Shown piece by piece: positions 16,148 through 24,294 of a stretch of DNA of 64,000 bases (its first letter is position 1; every line of letters starts with the position of its first letter). The position numbers and the translations under genes are program-made. Source of the DNA: an uncultured Eubacteriales bacterium (GTDB lineage Bacteria > Bacillota > Clostridia > Oscillospirales > Oscillospiraceae); the NCBI GenBank assembly GCA_959602365.1, contig CAUGSS010000011.1, positions 7,331-71,330 of the forward strand, given 5' to 3'. The notes beneath the pieces are model-generated. The model was not told the DNA's origin. It ran no database searches and saw only the letters and a program-made list of their open reading frames with translations.

Positions 16148-17203
16148 ATGAAGAAAAACGTATTTGCCCTCGTGCTCACCCTCGTGATGGTGATGAGCCT
16201 GACCATCGGCCTCACCGGCTGCGGAAACTCCGCCACCAATGGAGAGGTCAACGTCTACAACTGGGGCGAGTATATCGACGAAGAACTGCTGGACAAATTC
16301 ACTGAAGAGACCGGCATCAAGGTGAATTACGACACCTACTCCGACAATGAATCCCTCTATTCCATGCTCTCCAGCGGCAGCGCCAACTACGACGTGGTCA
16401 TCCCGTCGGACTATATGATCTCCCGGATGATCGACGAGGACATGCTGGAGGAGCTGAATTTTGACAATATTCCCAACTTCCAGTATATCGACGACGCCTA
16501 CAAGGGCCTGGAGTATGACCCGGAGGATCGGTACTCCGTGGCCTACACCTGGGGCACCGTGGGCATCATCTACAACACCACCATGCTGGACTATGTGCCC
16601 GACAGCTGGAGCGTGCTCTGGGACGAAAACCTGAGCGGCCAGATCCTGATGTTCAACAACAGCCGGGACGCCATCGGCATCGCCCTGAAGTACCTGGGCT
16701 ACTCCCAGAACACCACTGACCCGGAGCAGATCACCGAGGCGGTGGACCTGCTCATCCAGCAGAAGCCCCTGGTTCAGGCCTACGTCATGGACCAGATCTT
16801 TGACAAGCTGGAGGGCGGCGAGGCCGCCGTGGGCCCCTACTACGCCGGGGACGCCATCACCATGATTGAGGAGAACCCCGACCTGGCCTTCGTGGTGCCC
16901 AATGAGGGCACCAACCTGTTCGTGGACGCCATGTGCATTCCCAAGGGCGCCCAGAACAAGGAGAACGCCGAGGCCTTCATCAATTTCATGTGCGACCCGG
17001 AGAACATGGCCGCCAACATCGAGTATATCGCCTACTCCTCCCCCTCCAGCGCCGCCCGGGAGCTGCTCAGCGACGAGCTGAAAACCAGCGACATCTGCTA
17101 TCCCGATGAAGCGCTGCTGGAGAACACCGACACCTTTATCAACCTGCCCCAGGACATTCTGGACCTCTACGACAGCGAGTGGGTCCGGCTGATGACCAAC
17201 TGA
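16148..17203 (+). CDS. potD: Spermidine/putrescine-binding lipoprotein
   Basis: A 351-residue extracytoplasmic binding protein. The signal peptide ends in the lipobox LTGC, and the mature part opens with VNVYNWGEYIDEELLDKF, the PotD/PotF signature. Later motifs such as YDVVIPSDYMI and VAYTWGTVGIIYN confirm the family. It delivers polyamines to PotBC. AAAGGGG precedes the ATG. Last gene of potABCD, followed by a hairpin terminator. Whether spermidine or putrescine is preferred cannot be decided here. Confidence 0.95.
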   Translation: MKKNVFALVLTLVMVMSLTIGLTGCGNSATNGEVNVYNWGEYIDEELLDKFTEETGIKVNYDTYSDNESLYSMLSSGSANYDVVIPSDYMISRMIDEDMLEELNFDNIPNFQYIDDAYKGLEYDPEDRYSVAYTWGTVGIIYNTTMLDYVPDSWSVLWDENLSGQILMFNNSRDAIGIALKYLGYSQNTTDPEQITEAVDLLIQQKPLVQAYVMDQIFDKLEGGEAAVGPYYAGDAITMIEENPDLAFVVPNEGTNLFVDAMCIPKGAQNKENAEAFINFMCDPENMAANIEYIAYSSPSSAARELLSDELKTSDICYPDEALLENTDTFINLPQDILDLYDSEWVRLMTN

Positions 17204-17239
17204 GGTTCCAGGGCAGAACCAAGCCAGCCTGCTGAGAAT

Positions 17240-17277
17240 GAGGACGGCCTCCCGATGGGGATGCCGTCCTCTCTCTT
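17240..17277 (+). terminator. potABCD terminator
   Basis: GAGGACGGC (17240-17248) pairs with GCCGTCCTC (17263-17271), followed by TCTCTTT, 37 bases after the potD stop. The T-tract is modest. Confidence 0.7.
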
Positions 17278-17392
17278 TGGCATGAGATATCGCGTTTATT
17301 GACATCGGATCAGCTTCTCTTGCCGCACCTGCCGCTGACACGTTCTGATGCGTCCGCTTGGGGCGCCGCTGCTTCAGACAGGGCCGGGCAGC

Positions 17393-17421
17393 TTGTCTTT
17401 TGCGGTAAATGCTGATAAGAT
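17393..17421 (+). promoter_or_regulatory. Promoter of the YbaK-like gene
   Basis: TTGTCT (17393-17398) and TAAGAT (17416-17421) are separated by 17 bases; the ATG is 34 bases downstream with AAAGGATG in between. Confidence 0.6.
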
Positions 17422-17454
17422 AGGGAGTAATTTCACGGAAAGGATGTCTCTTTT

Positions 17455-17943
17455 ATGTCTATTGAATCGGTACGGGAGTATTTCCGCCCGCTGGGGCGGG
17501 AACAGGATATTCAGGAGTTCGATGTGTCCAGCGCCACGGTGGAGCTGGCGGCCCAGGCCCTGGGGGTGATCCCCGCCCGGATCGCCAAGAGCCTCTCCTT
17601 CCTGGTGGGTGAGGGCTGCGTGCTGATCATCGCCGCCGGGGACGCCAAAATTGACAACCCCAAGTTCAAACGCCAGTTCGCCGCCAAGGCCAAGATGCTC
17701 TCCCCGGACCAGGTGGTGGAATTCACCGGTCACGCCATCGGCGGCGTCTGCCCCTTCGGCATCGACAATCCCGCCGTCAAGACCTATCTGGACATCTCTC
17801 TGAGGCGGTTTGACACCGTGTTTCCCGCCGCCGGCAGCTCCAACTCCGCCATCGAGCTGACCTGCGACGCGCTGGAGCAGTACGCCTGCAACTGCCAGGG
17901 CTGGGTGGACGTGTGCAAGGGCTGGCAGGAGGCCGAGGGCTGA
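17455..17943 (+). CDS. YbaK/EbsC-family aminoacyl-tRNA deacylase
   Basis: Encodes 162 residues, a single YbaK/aa-tRNA editing domain. These free-standing proteins hydrolyse wrongly charged tRNA (for example Cys- or Ala-tRNA-Pro). Motifs visible are IAKSLSFLV (the catalytic Lys region), GDAKIDNPKFKRQF, and GHAIGGVCPFGI. It differs strongly from the second YbaK-domain protein at 29031-29519, so the two probably edit different substrates. A promoter with 17-base spacing and AAAGGATG support the start. The substrate cannot be assigned from sequence. Confidence 0.88.
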   Translation: MSIESVREYFRPLGREQDIQEFDVSSATVELAAQALGVIPARIAKSLSFLVGEGCVLIIAAGDAKIDNPKFKRQFAAKAKMLSPDQVVEFTGHAIGGVCPFGIDNPAVKTYLDISLRRFDTVFPAAGSSNSAIELTCDALEQYACNCQGWVDVCKGWQEAEG

Positions 17944-17965
17944 ACATGCCGCTTTTTCAGGGGAT

Positions 17966-18015
17966 GCAACCGGCGGTTGCCCAATTGGACGGCCCGGATG
18001 GTGGCAGGGCAACCG
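17966..18015. promoter_or_regulatory. Candidate operator of the XRE regulator gene
   Basis: A perfect 7-1-7 palindrome, GCAACCG-G-CGGTTGC, occupies 17966-17980, and a third copy of the half-site GCAACCG occurs at 18009-18015. The latter lies just upstream of a TATACT -10-like hexamer (18026-18031) that precedes the XRE-family gene. Autoregulation by that protein is the natural inference. Confidence 0.5.
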
Positions 18016-18062
18016 GGCAAAGGGCTATACTTCTCTCACCGAAGTGAAAGGAGTTTCAGACC

Positions 18063-18758
18063 ATGAACGAAAACGAAACGCTGGCCCAGCGCATTCTAAA
18101 CCAACGCCGCGCCCGGGGACTCAGTCAGGAGGAGCTGGCCGAACAGGTGGGGGTGTCCCGCCAGGCGGTGGGCAAGTGGGAGAGCGGCCAGAGCCAGCCC
18201 GACCTGGACAAGGTGATTGCCCTGAGCCGTTTCTTTGAGGTCAGCTGCGACTGGCTGCTCACCGGCCGGGAGCCCTCGGCCCCTGCCGCTCCCGCCCCAG
18301 GCGGGGCCGAGGGAAACTATGACCGGCAGGTGCTGATCCTGGCCACCGTGATCGACCTGGCGGCTTTCATCCTCTCCCTGGCCCTCTGGGGCCACTATCA
18401 GACCGGGCTGTGCACCGTCGTCGCCCTGATCGGCTCGGCGGTGGGGGTGGGCTGCTTTCTGGCCTGCTCCGCCGCCCTGGCCCCCCGGCTGGGGGAGGAA
18501 CGAATCCGCCGCCGGCAGCTGCAGTTCTGGCAGGTCAACATCTGGATCATCGCCCTGCCGGTGATCTCCCAGCTGCAGAACTTCCCCTTCTTCCACCTGT
18601 TCTACGCCCCCTATCCCCTGCTCTCCTGGGGCGCCCTGAACATCGCCCGCTGGTGCCTGTGCTGGGGGCTCTATCTGCTGACAGGGCTGGGCGTCACCCT
18701 TTCCTGCCGCCGGGCGCTGAGACGAATGGACGGCCGCGGGGGATCCACGCCGGCCTGA
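18063..18758 (+). CDS. XRE-family regulator with C-terminal membrane domain
   Basis: A 231-residue protein. Residues 8-62 form a classic helix-turn-helix (RGLSQEELAEQVGVSRQAVGKWESGQSQPD). A Pro/Ala-rich linker follows (SAPAAPAPGG). The rest has about four hydrophobic segments (roughly 90-108, 114-136, 155-175, 190-215), so the DNA-binding part is tethered to the membrane. Such proteins usually act as repressors that respond to membrane or cell-envelope signals, but no ligand is known. AAAGGAG lies before the ATG, and a palindrome with an extra half-site lies upstream. No neighbouring target operon is obvious. Confidence 0.85.
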   Translation: MNENETLAQRILNQRRARGLSQEELAEQVGVSRQAVGKWESGQSQPDLDKVIALSRFFEVSCDWLLTGREPSAPAAPAPGGAEGNYDRQVLILATVIDLAAFILSLALWGHYQTGLCTVVALIGSAVGVGCFLACSAALAPRLGEERIRRRQLQFWQVNIWIIALPVISQLQNFPFFHLFYAPYPLLSWGALNIARWCLCWGLYLLTGLGVTLSCRRALRRMDGRGGSTPA

Positions 18759-18802
18759 GGGCGGCAAACACCCCTGAAACAGACCGATCGGCCATCTGAC
18801 AA

Positions 18803-18845
18803 AATATGCCCCGCGCGCCGTTTCCCATGGCGCGCGGGGCATATT
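18803..18845. terminator. Bidirectional terminator between the XRE gene and purF
   Basis: A perfect 17-base-pair stem (18803-18819 with 18829-18845, arms AATATGCCCCGCGCGCC) encloses a 9-base loop and is followed by GCTTTT on the plus strand and TTGTCAG on the minus strand. It serves two convergent genes. Confidence 0.9.
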
Positions 18846-18858
18846 GCTTTTCTCCTGA

Positions 18859-20259
18859 TTATCCGCAGGTGGTAAGGGGGGCGTCCAGGTGGCTCCGGGG
18901 AATTTCCAGGGGGTAGTGCTCGGTAAAGCAGCCGTCGCAGAAGCCGCACCTGGCATCCGGGGCAATCTTGTAGAGGTTCTCCAGGGACAAAAACTCCAGG
19001 CTGTCCGCCCCGGTGATCTGGCAGATCTCCTCCACCGTGTGGTGGCAGGCGATCAGCTTGTCCTTGTTGGGGATGTCGGTGCCGAAATAACAGGGGGAGA
19101 TGAACTCCGGAGAGGAGATGCGCATATGCACCTCGGTGGCTCCGGCGGAGCGCAGCAGGTTGATGATGGCCTTGCTGGTGGTGCCCCGGACGATGGAGTC
19201 GTCCACCATGACGATGCGCTTGCCCTCCACCTGGCTGCGCAGGGCGCCCAGTTTGATGCGCACCGCCGCCTCCCGGTCGGACTGGTTGGGGGTGATGAAG
19301 GTGCGGCCGATATAGCGGTTTTTCACGAAGCCGTCTCCATAGGGGATGCCGGACTCCTGGGCATAGCCCAGAGCGGCGTCCAGGCCGGAGTCGGGCACGC
19401 CGATAACCAGGTCGGCCTCCACCGGCCGCTGGTGATAGAGCAGCCGCCCCGCATTCTTGCGGGCCTCGTGGACGGACTGGCCGCAGATGACGCTGTCGGG
19501 CCGGGCGAAATAAATGTATTCAAAGATACACATATGGCTCATGCCCTGGCAGTTGTCCCGGATGGAGCGCATCTTGCCGTCCTCCACCACCACGATCTCC
19601 CCGGGCTCCACCTCCCGGACATACTCGGCCTCCACCCCGTCCAGGGCGCAGGACTCGGAGGCGAACAGGATGGCGTCCCCTTTGCGGCCGATGCACAGCG
19701 GCCGGAAGCCCCAGGGGTCCCGGGCGGCCACCAGTTTCCGGGGGGACATGACGATCAGGGAAAAGGCGCCCTTGAGCATGGGCAGCGCCCGGCTGACGGC
19801 CTCCTCCACCGAGGGGGCGGTGAGCCGCTCGTGGGCGATGGCATAGGAGATCAGCTCGGTGTCGCTGGTGGTCTGAAAAATGGCGCCCTGATACTCAAAA
19901 TGGGTGCGCAGCTCCTCTGTGTTCACCAGGTTGCCGTTGTGGACCACCGCCAGGGTGCCCTTGACATATTTCAGGGTCATGGGCTGGGCGTTCTCCCGGC
20001 GGCCGGCCCCGGTGGTGGCATAGCGCACATGGCCCACGGCGCAGGTGCCCCCCAGCTCGCTGAGCTTTTGCTCGTCAAAAACCTCCCCCACCAGGCCCAC
20101 ATCCTTGTAATAGGACAGCTCCCGGTCGTTGGTGACGGCGATGCCAGCAGACTCCTGGCCCCGGTGCTGCAGGGCGTACAGGCCGTAATAAGTGGTTCTG
20201 GCGCAGTCGCCTTTGGGATCATAGACGCCAAAGACGCCGCACTCTTCATGGATGGACAT
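18859..20259 (-). CDS. purF: Amidophosphoribosyltransferase
   Basis: A 466-residue enzyme that makes 5-phosphoribosylamine from PRPP and glutamine, the first step of purine synthesis. Cys7 in MSIHEECGVFG is the N-terminal nucleophile exposed after removal of a six-residue propeptide. The glutaminase domain (HVRYATTG, HNGNLVN) is followed by the phosphoribosyltransferase domain with the PRPP loop IVMVDDSIVRGTTS. The Cys-rich end CGFCDGCF is consistent with the oxygen-sensitive [4Fe-4S] form. GGAGG is seven bases before the ATG. No other pur gene is in the window. Confidence 0.97.
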   Translation of the reverse strand: MSIHEECGVFGVYDPKGDCARTTYYGLYALQHRGQESAGIAVTNDRELSYYKDVGLVGEVFDEQKLSELGGTCAVGHVRYATTGAGRRENAQPMTLKYVKGTLAVVHNGNLVNTEELRTHFEYQGAIFQTTSDTELISYAIAHERLTAPSVEEAVSRALPMLKGAFSLIVMSPRKLVAARDPWGFRPLCIGRKGDAILFASESCALDGVEAEYVREVEPGEIVVVEDGKMRSIRDNCQGMSHMCIFEYIYFARPDSVICGQSVHEARKNAGRLLYHQRPVEADLVIGVPDSGLDAALGYAQESGIPYGDGFVKNRYIGRTFITPNQSDREAAVRIKLGALRSQVEGKRIVMVDDSIVRGTTSKAIINLLRSAGATEVHMRISSPEFISPCYFGTDIPNKDKLIACHHTVEEICQITGADSLEFLSLENLYKIAPDARCGFCDGCFTEHYPLEIPRSHLDAPLTTCG

Positions 20260-20309
20260 GGCTGTTCCTCCAGACGCAATCAGAGTGTCAAATGAGATGA
20301 TATATAGAG

Positions 20310-20315
20310 ATTATA
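20310..20315 (-). promoter_or_regulatory. Likely -10 element of purF
   Basis: TATAAT on the minus strand (20315-20310), 51 bases ahead of the purF ATG. A -35 match at the right distance is poor (TGGCAT, 18-base spacing), and no purine riboswitch or Pur box was recognised in the 255-base gap. Confidence 0.4.
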
Positions 20316-20465
20316 GCGGAAATGCCGACAAAATGCCACTGCTTTCCCGGCAAAAACGAAAAATGTTTTTCCCGGAAAATCGGCGTTTTACCGGATTTGC
20401 CCCCAGAGCACCAAGGGAGCGGCGCCACTCTCCGGCGCTCCGCCGGTCTATGGGCCGGCAAACGC

Positions 20466-20500
20466 GCCTGCGGGGCCGCACCAAAGGCGGCCCCGCAGGC
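20466..20500 (-). terminator. Hairpin after the DRE-TIM enzyme gene
   Basis: A perfect 14-base-pair stem joins GCCTGCGGGGCCGC (20466-20479) to its complement at 20487-20500 around a 7-base loop, 15 bases beyond the stop at 20515. Only GTTTG follows on the minus strand, so the T-tract is poor. Confidence 0.6.
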
Positions 20501-20514
20501 TAATAGAGAAGGAT

Positions 20515-21483
20515 TCAGTCAAGCAGCATCTGATAGAAATCGGCGAAATTGGTATCCCCGTGTTTGATGGCGGCAATGGCGGTGCGGGGGTGCTGGTTGG
20601 TCAGGCCGGTGAGCATATAGGGGATGTCATATCCCCAATGGAGCCCGGAAGCCCGGAGGGGCAGCATGTACTGGGGGATGAAGCGGAGCATGGGGTCCAG
20701 CCGGTAGCGTGGGTTTTTCAAAAAGCCCAGCAGGTTCTCCAGGGCGCAGTTGCCCGCCCCCCGGCCCATGCCGCACACCGTGGCATCCAGGTAGCTGACC
20801 CCCACCGACAGGGCCTCGATGGTGTTGGCAAAGGCGCACTGCTGGTTGTTGTGGGCGTGGATGCCCAGCCGCTTGCCCGCCGGAGCCATGATCCCGTTGA
20901 AGAAATCCACCAGCCGCAAGATTTCCTCCGGATAGAGGGAGCCGAAGCTGTCCACCACATACATGGCGCTGATGGGGGTCTGGGCCAGCAGGTCCAGGGC
21001 GATCTTCACCTCATCCTGCTGGCACTGGGAGAGGGCCATCAGATTACAGGTGACCTCATAGCCCTTGTCATAGGCGTCCTGGATCATGGCGATGGCCTCG
21101 GGGATGGTCTCGATATAGGTGGCCACCCGGATCATATCAATGGGGCTCTCGGCGGCGGGGCGGATGTCCTCCTGGTAGTCGCAGCGGCCCACGTCCGCCA
21201 TCACCGAGATCTTGGGGCCGTTCTGATTCTCCCCCACAATCGCCCGGATGTCCTCGTCATCGCAGAACTTCCATTTGCCGAATTGCTCGGGGGAAAAGAT
21301 CTTCTTGGAGGCCTTATAGCCGAACTCCATATAGTCCACACCGGCCTGACAGTTCACCTGATAGAGGGAACGGACAAAGTCATCGGTAAAATAGAAGTCA
21401 TTCACCAGCCCGCCGTCCCGCAGGGTCGCGTCCAGCACTCTGACATCCTCACGGACCGAGATCAAATTCCCTATGAGTTCCAC
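20515..21483 (-). CDS. DRE-TIM metallolyase-like (HMGL family) aldolase-domain protein
   Basis: Encodes 322 residues of the HMG-CoA lyase / homocitrate synthase / 4-hydroxy-2-oxovalerate aldolase superfamily. VLDATLRDGG at residues 16-25 is the DRE-type motif with a metal-binding Asp and catalytic Arg, and HAHNNQ near 213-218 supplies the two metal-binding His. There is no C-terminal regulatory (LeuA) domain and no obvious partner dehydrogenase, so the substrate is unknown. Start is GTG with AGAGGTG eight bases upstream. It stands alone between purF and an ABC-F gene. A hydroxy-oxovalerate aldolase-type or condensation reaction is only a class-level prediction. Confidence 0.8.
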   Translation of the reverse strand: MELIGNLISVREDVRVLDATLRDGGLVNDFYFTDDFVRSLYQVNCQAGVDYMEFGYKASKKIFSPEQFGKWKFCDDEDIRAIVGENQNGPKISVMADVGRCDYQEDIRPAAESPIDMIRVATYIETIPEAIAMIQDAYDKGYEVTCNLMALSQCQQDEVKIALDLLAQTPISAMYVVDSFGSLYPEEILRLVDFFNGIMAPAGKRLGIHAHNNQQCAFANTIEALSVGVSYLDATVCGMGRGAGNCALENLLGFLKNPRYRLDPMLRFIPQYMLPLRASGLHWGYDIPYMLTGLTNQHPRTAIAAIKHGDTNFADFYQMLLD

Positions 21484-21535
21484 GATACTTCACCTCTTTA
21501 AAGTTATATAGCTTGAAATTGTTGCTGTAACCAGT

Positions 21536-21541
21536 ATTATA
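21536..21541 (-). promoter_or_regulatory. Extended -10 promoter of the DRE-TIM enzyme gene
   Basis: On the minus strand TGTTATAAT forms an extended -10 (TATAAT at 21541-21536), with a weak TTTAAA 17 bases upstream. The GTG start is 52 bases downstream. Confidence 0.55.
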
Positions 21542-21649
21542 ACACCGGCCCCGGGTTTTTTAAATTGTTTTTTTCGGGGGCGCAGCCCCCCTCCCGGTTC
21601 TGGCTGGTGGGGACCGCCGGACGGTGGGTCGGGCGGTCCCCTCTGATCC

Positions 21650-23440
21650 TTATTGCTGGTGGGAGAGGCCCAGCTCCTCCGCCAGCTCCTCCAGATAGAG
21701 CCAGCGCTCCGTCTTGCGCTCCAGCTCCTCCTCCAGCGCCCCCTTCTCCTCCATCAGCGCCTGGAGGCGGACATAGTCGCTGGCGGCCTTCTCCATCTCC
21801 GCCTCCACCTGGGCGATGCGCCCCTCCAGGGCTGCGATCTCCCCCTCGATGGCGTCATACTCCCGCTGCTCCCCATAGGTGAACTTCCGCTTTGGGGTGC
21901 TCTGGCCCTGGGGCTTGGGCTGGGCGGGCTTCCGCTCCGGCGGGGCGGCTGATGTGGACGGGGCCTCCCGCTTGTCCAGGTAGTCGGCGTAGTTGCCGGA
22001 GTAGATCTCCACCCGGCCGTCCCCCCGCACCTCAAAGATGGCGTCGGCGATCTTGTCCAGGAAATAGCGGTCGTGGGACACCGCCACCACCACCCCGGGG
22101 AAGGTCTGGAGGTAGTCCTCCAGGATGGTCAGGGTCTCGATGTCCAGGTCGTTGGTGGGCTCGTCCAAAAAGAGCACATTGGGCTCCCCCATCAGGATGC
22201 GCAGCAGATAGAGCCGCCGCCGCTCCCCGCCGCTGAGCCGGCCGATGGGCCGGTGCTGCAGCTCGCCGTCGAACAGGAAGCGCTCCATAAGCTTGGAGAC
22301 AGTGAAGGTGCCCTCGGTGGTGTGCAGCCGCTCGCCCCCCTCGGACACATAGTCGATGGCCTTCTGGGCCGGATCCAGCTCCCGGCCCTCCTGGGTAAAA
22401 TAGCCGATTTTCACCGTGGCGCCGATGGCCACGCTGCCGCGCTCCGGCGCCAGCCGGCCGGCGGCCAGGTTGAGCAGGGTGCTCTTCCCCGCCCCGTTGC
22501 GGCCCACGATGCCGATCCGGTCGGTGCGCTTGAAGTGGTAGCTGAAGTCCCGGATCACAATCCGGCCCCCATAGGAGAAGCTCACATGGTCCAGCTCGAT
22601 GATCTGCTTGCCCAGCCGGCTCATGCCGGCGGCCAGCCTGACCCGCTCCTCCAGCTCCGGGGCCTGTCGGTCCTTCAGGTCGTGGTAGCGCTGGATGCGC
22701 TCCTTGCTCTTGGTGCCCCGGGCCCGGGCCCCCCGCATGATCCACTGGGCCTCCACCCGGAGAAGGGCCTGGCGCTTGCGCTCGGTGGCCTGGGCCATCT
22801 CCAGCCGCTGGGCCTTCAGCTCCAGGTACCTGGAGTAGTTGGCCTCATAGGAGTAGGTGGCCCCGTGGGACAGCTCGGTGATCCGGGTGACCACCCGCTC
22901 CAGGAAATAGCGGTCGTGGGTGACCAGGATGACCCCGCCCCGGAAGCGGATCAGGGTTTCCTCCAGCCAGGCCACCATCTCGCTGTCCAGGTGGTTGGTG
23001 GGCTCGTCCAGGATCAGCACGTCGGCGGGGTGGACCAAGGCCGCCGCCAGGGCCACCCGCTTGCGCTGGCCTCCCGAGAGGCTGCCGATCCTGGCCTCAA
23101 AATCGGTGATGCCCAGCCGGGTCAGGATGGTCTTGCTCTCGTACTCCTTCAGGGCCCGGAACTCCGGAGACTGGCGGAGAAAGACCTGCTCCGGCACCGT
23201 GGCCCCCTCCTCCATGGCGGGATTCTGGGGCAGATAGGAGACCTGCACGTTGGAGTCCCGGGACAGGGTGCCCGAATCCGGCTCCTCCACCCCCGCCAGG
23301 ATGCGCAGCAGGGTGCTCTTGCCGGTGCCGTTGACCCCGATGATTCCAATCTTCTGTCCCTCCTCCAGATAGAGGGAGACGTCCTCCAGCAGCTGCCGGG
23401 TGCCGTAATTTTTGGAGATGTGTTCCGCGGACAGCAGCAT
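21650..23440 (-). CDS. ABC-F family ATPase
   Basis: Encodes 596 residues from the ATG at 23440 (GAGGAGGG upstream). Two ABC domains are fused with no membrane part. Walker A motifs are GVNGTGKST and GRNGAGKST, signatures are LSGGQRKRV and LSGGERRRL, and Walker B ends are DEPTNHLD and DEPTNDLD. Between the domains lies the charged helical linker that reaches the ribosomal P-site tRNA, and the last 100 residues are a predicted coiled coil. ABC-F proteins act on stalled ribosomes or give antibiotic protection; this one resembles housekeeping Uup/YdiF-type members more than resistance proteins, but this cannot be settled by eye. Confidence 0.92.
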   Translation of the reverse strand: MLLSAEHISKNYGTRQLLEDVSLYLEEGQKIGIIGVNGTGKSTLLRILAGVEEPDSGTLSRDSNVQVSYLPQNPAMEEGATVPEQVFLRQSPEFRALKEYESKTILTRLGITDFEARIGSLSGGQRKRVALAAALVHPADVLILDEPTNHLDSEMVAWLEETLIRFRGGVILVTHDRYFLERVVTRITELSHGATYSYEANYSRYLELKAQRLEMAQATERKRQALLRVEAQWIMRGARARGTKSKERIQRYHDLKDRQAPELEERVRLAAGMSRLGKQIIELDHVSFSYGGRIVIRDFSYHFKRTDRIGIVGRNGAGKSTLLNLAAGRLAPERGSVAIGATVKIGYFTQEGRELDPAQKAIDYVSEGGERLHTTEGTFTVSKLMERFLFDGELQHRPIGRLSGGERRRLYLLRILMGEPNVLFLDEPTNDLDIETLTILEDYLQTFPGVVVAVSHDRYFLDKIADAIFEVRGDGRVEIYSGNYADYLDKREAPSTSAAPPERKPAQPKPQGQSTPKRKFTYGEQREYDAIEGEIAALEGRIAQVEAEMEKAASDYVRLQALMEEKGALEEELERKTERWLYLEELAEELGLSHQQ

Positions 23441-23467
23441 GGGCCGTCCCTCCTCTCTGCTCACAGA

Positions 23468-23504
23468 ACAGCCGAACACGGCTTTTCTTTCCGTGTTCGG
23501 CTGT
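23468..23504 (-). terminator. Hairpin between ridA and the ABC-F gene
   Basis: A perfect 14-base-pair stem, ACAGCCGAACACGG with its complement, encloses a 9-base loop. It is 17 bases after the ridA stop and 28 before the ABC-F ATG. No T-run follows on the minus strand, so it may be an RNA-stabilising or regulatory hairpin rather than a full terminator. Confidence 0.5.
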
Positions 23505-23521
23505 CATCTGATGTCGTTTTC

Positions 23522-23908
23522 TCAGCCCCGGACGCAGATGGTCTCGATCTCCACCTTCGCCCCCTTGGGCAGCGCCCCCACCTCCACGGCGGAGCGGGCG
23601 GGATAGGAGCCGGTGAAGTGGGCGGCGTAGACCTCGTTCATGGCTGCAAAGTCATTGATATCGGTCAGAAACACGGTGGTCTTAACCACGTTGTCCAGGC
23701 TCAGCCCGGCCTTGGCCAGCACCGCCTCGATGTTGCGCAGCACCTGCTCAGTCTGCTCCCGGATGCCCCCCTCCACCAGCTTGCCGGTGGCCGGATCCAG
23801 GGGGATCTGGCCTGAGGTGACCAGGATGGGGCCGGCGGCCACCGCCTGGGAATAGGGGCCCACCGCCTCGGGGGCGTCGGGGGTATAGATGCACTCTTTC
23901 AAGCTCAT
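23522..23908 (-). CDS. ridA: RidA family reactive intermediate/imine deaminase
   Basis: A 128-residue protein from the ATG at 23908 (GAGG nine bases upstream). RidA trimers hydrolyse 2-aminoacrylate and related imines released by PLP enzymes, forming keto acids and ammonia. The family motifs GPYSQAV near residue 17, SGQIPLDP, and YPARSAVEV with the catalytic Arg are all intact. Longer readings in frame are not credible because they run through a region with stop-poor GC-rich sequence lacking a binding site. It is co-directional with the ABC-F gene but separated by a hairpin. Confidence 0.95.
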   Translation of the reverse strand: MSLKECIYTPDAPEAVGPYSQAVAAGPILVTSGQIPLDPATGKLVEGGIREQTEQVLRNIEAVLAKAGLSLDNVVKTTVFLTDINDFAAMNEVYAAHFTGSYPARSAVEVGALPKGAKVEIETICVRG

Positions 23909-24039
23909 AGTTAAAACCTCGTTTCTTATCATAACTGTTCCTGAGGGCGCGCCACGGCGGATCGCACCTCTCACCCTTCTATCATAGCACACCGGCGCAA
24001 GGGGCATCTGACGGGCCACCCAGCCCCTTCCCCGGGCAC

Positions 24040-24294
24040 TCACCCCGGGACGCCGCCGGAGATCAGCGCCAGCTTTTCTGCGCGCCGCATCCCTTTGATC
24101 TCCCGCTCCCGGCGCAGGGCGGCGGATTTGTCCGGGCACTGCTCCTGGTACACCAGCTCCACCGGCAGCCGGGAGCGGGTGTATTTCGCCCCTTTGCCCG
24201 CATTGTGCACCCTCAGGCGGCGCTCCGGGTCGTCGGTGTAGCCGGTGTAGAGGGTGCCGTCCCGGCACCGGAGCAGGTAGACATAATAACTCAC
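24040..24294 (-). CDS. GIY-YIG domain protein (UPF0213-like)
   Basis: An 84-residue single-domain protein of the UPF0213 group. YYVYLLRCRDGTLYTGYT gives the GIY-YIG core, followed by the conserved Arg (RRLRVHNAGKGAKYTRSRLP) and the Glu near position 45-50. The family resembles the nuclease domain of UvrC and structure-specific endonucleases, though its cellular role is not settled. Start is GTG overlapping the stop of the upstream RluA-type gene (GTGA), behind GGAGGTGG. It is therefore coupled to the NUDIX-RluA operon. Confidence 0.9.
   Translation of the reverse strand: MSYYVYLLRCRDGTLYTGYTDDPERRLRVHNAGKGAKYTRSRLPVELVYQEQCPDKSAALRREREIKGMRRAEKLALISGGVPG

Noticed and set aside
16124..17341. 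Minus-strand frame of about 405 codons opposite potD
   Set aside because: Antisense to potD with repetitive Val/Gly/His composition; no ribosome binding site.
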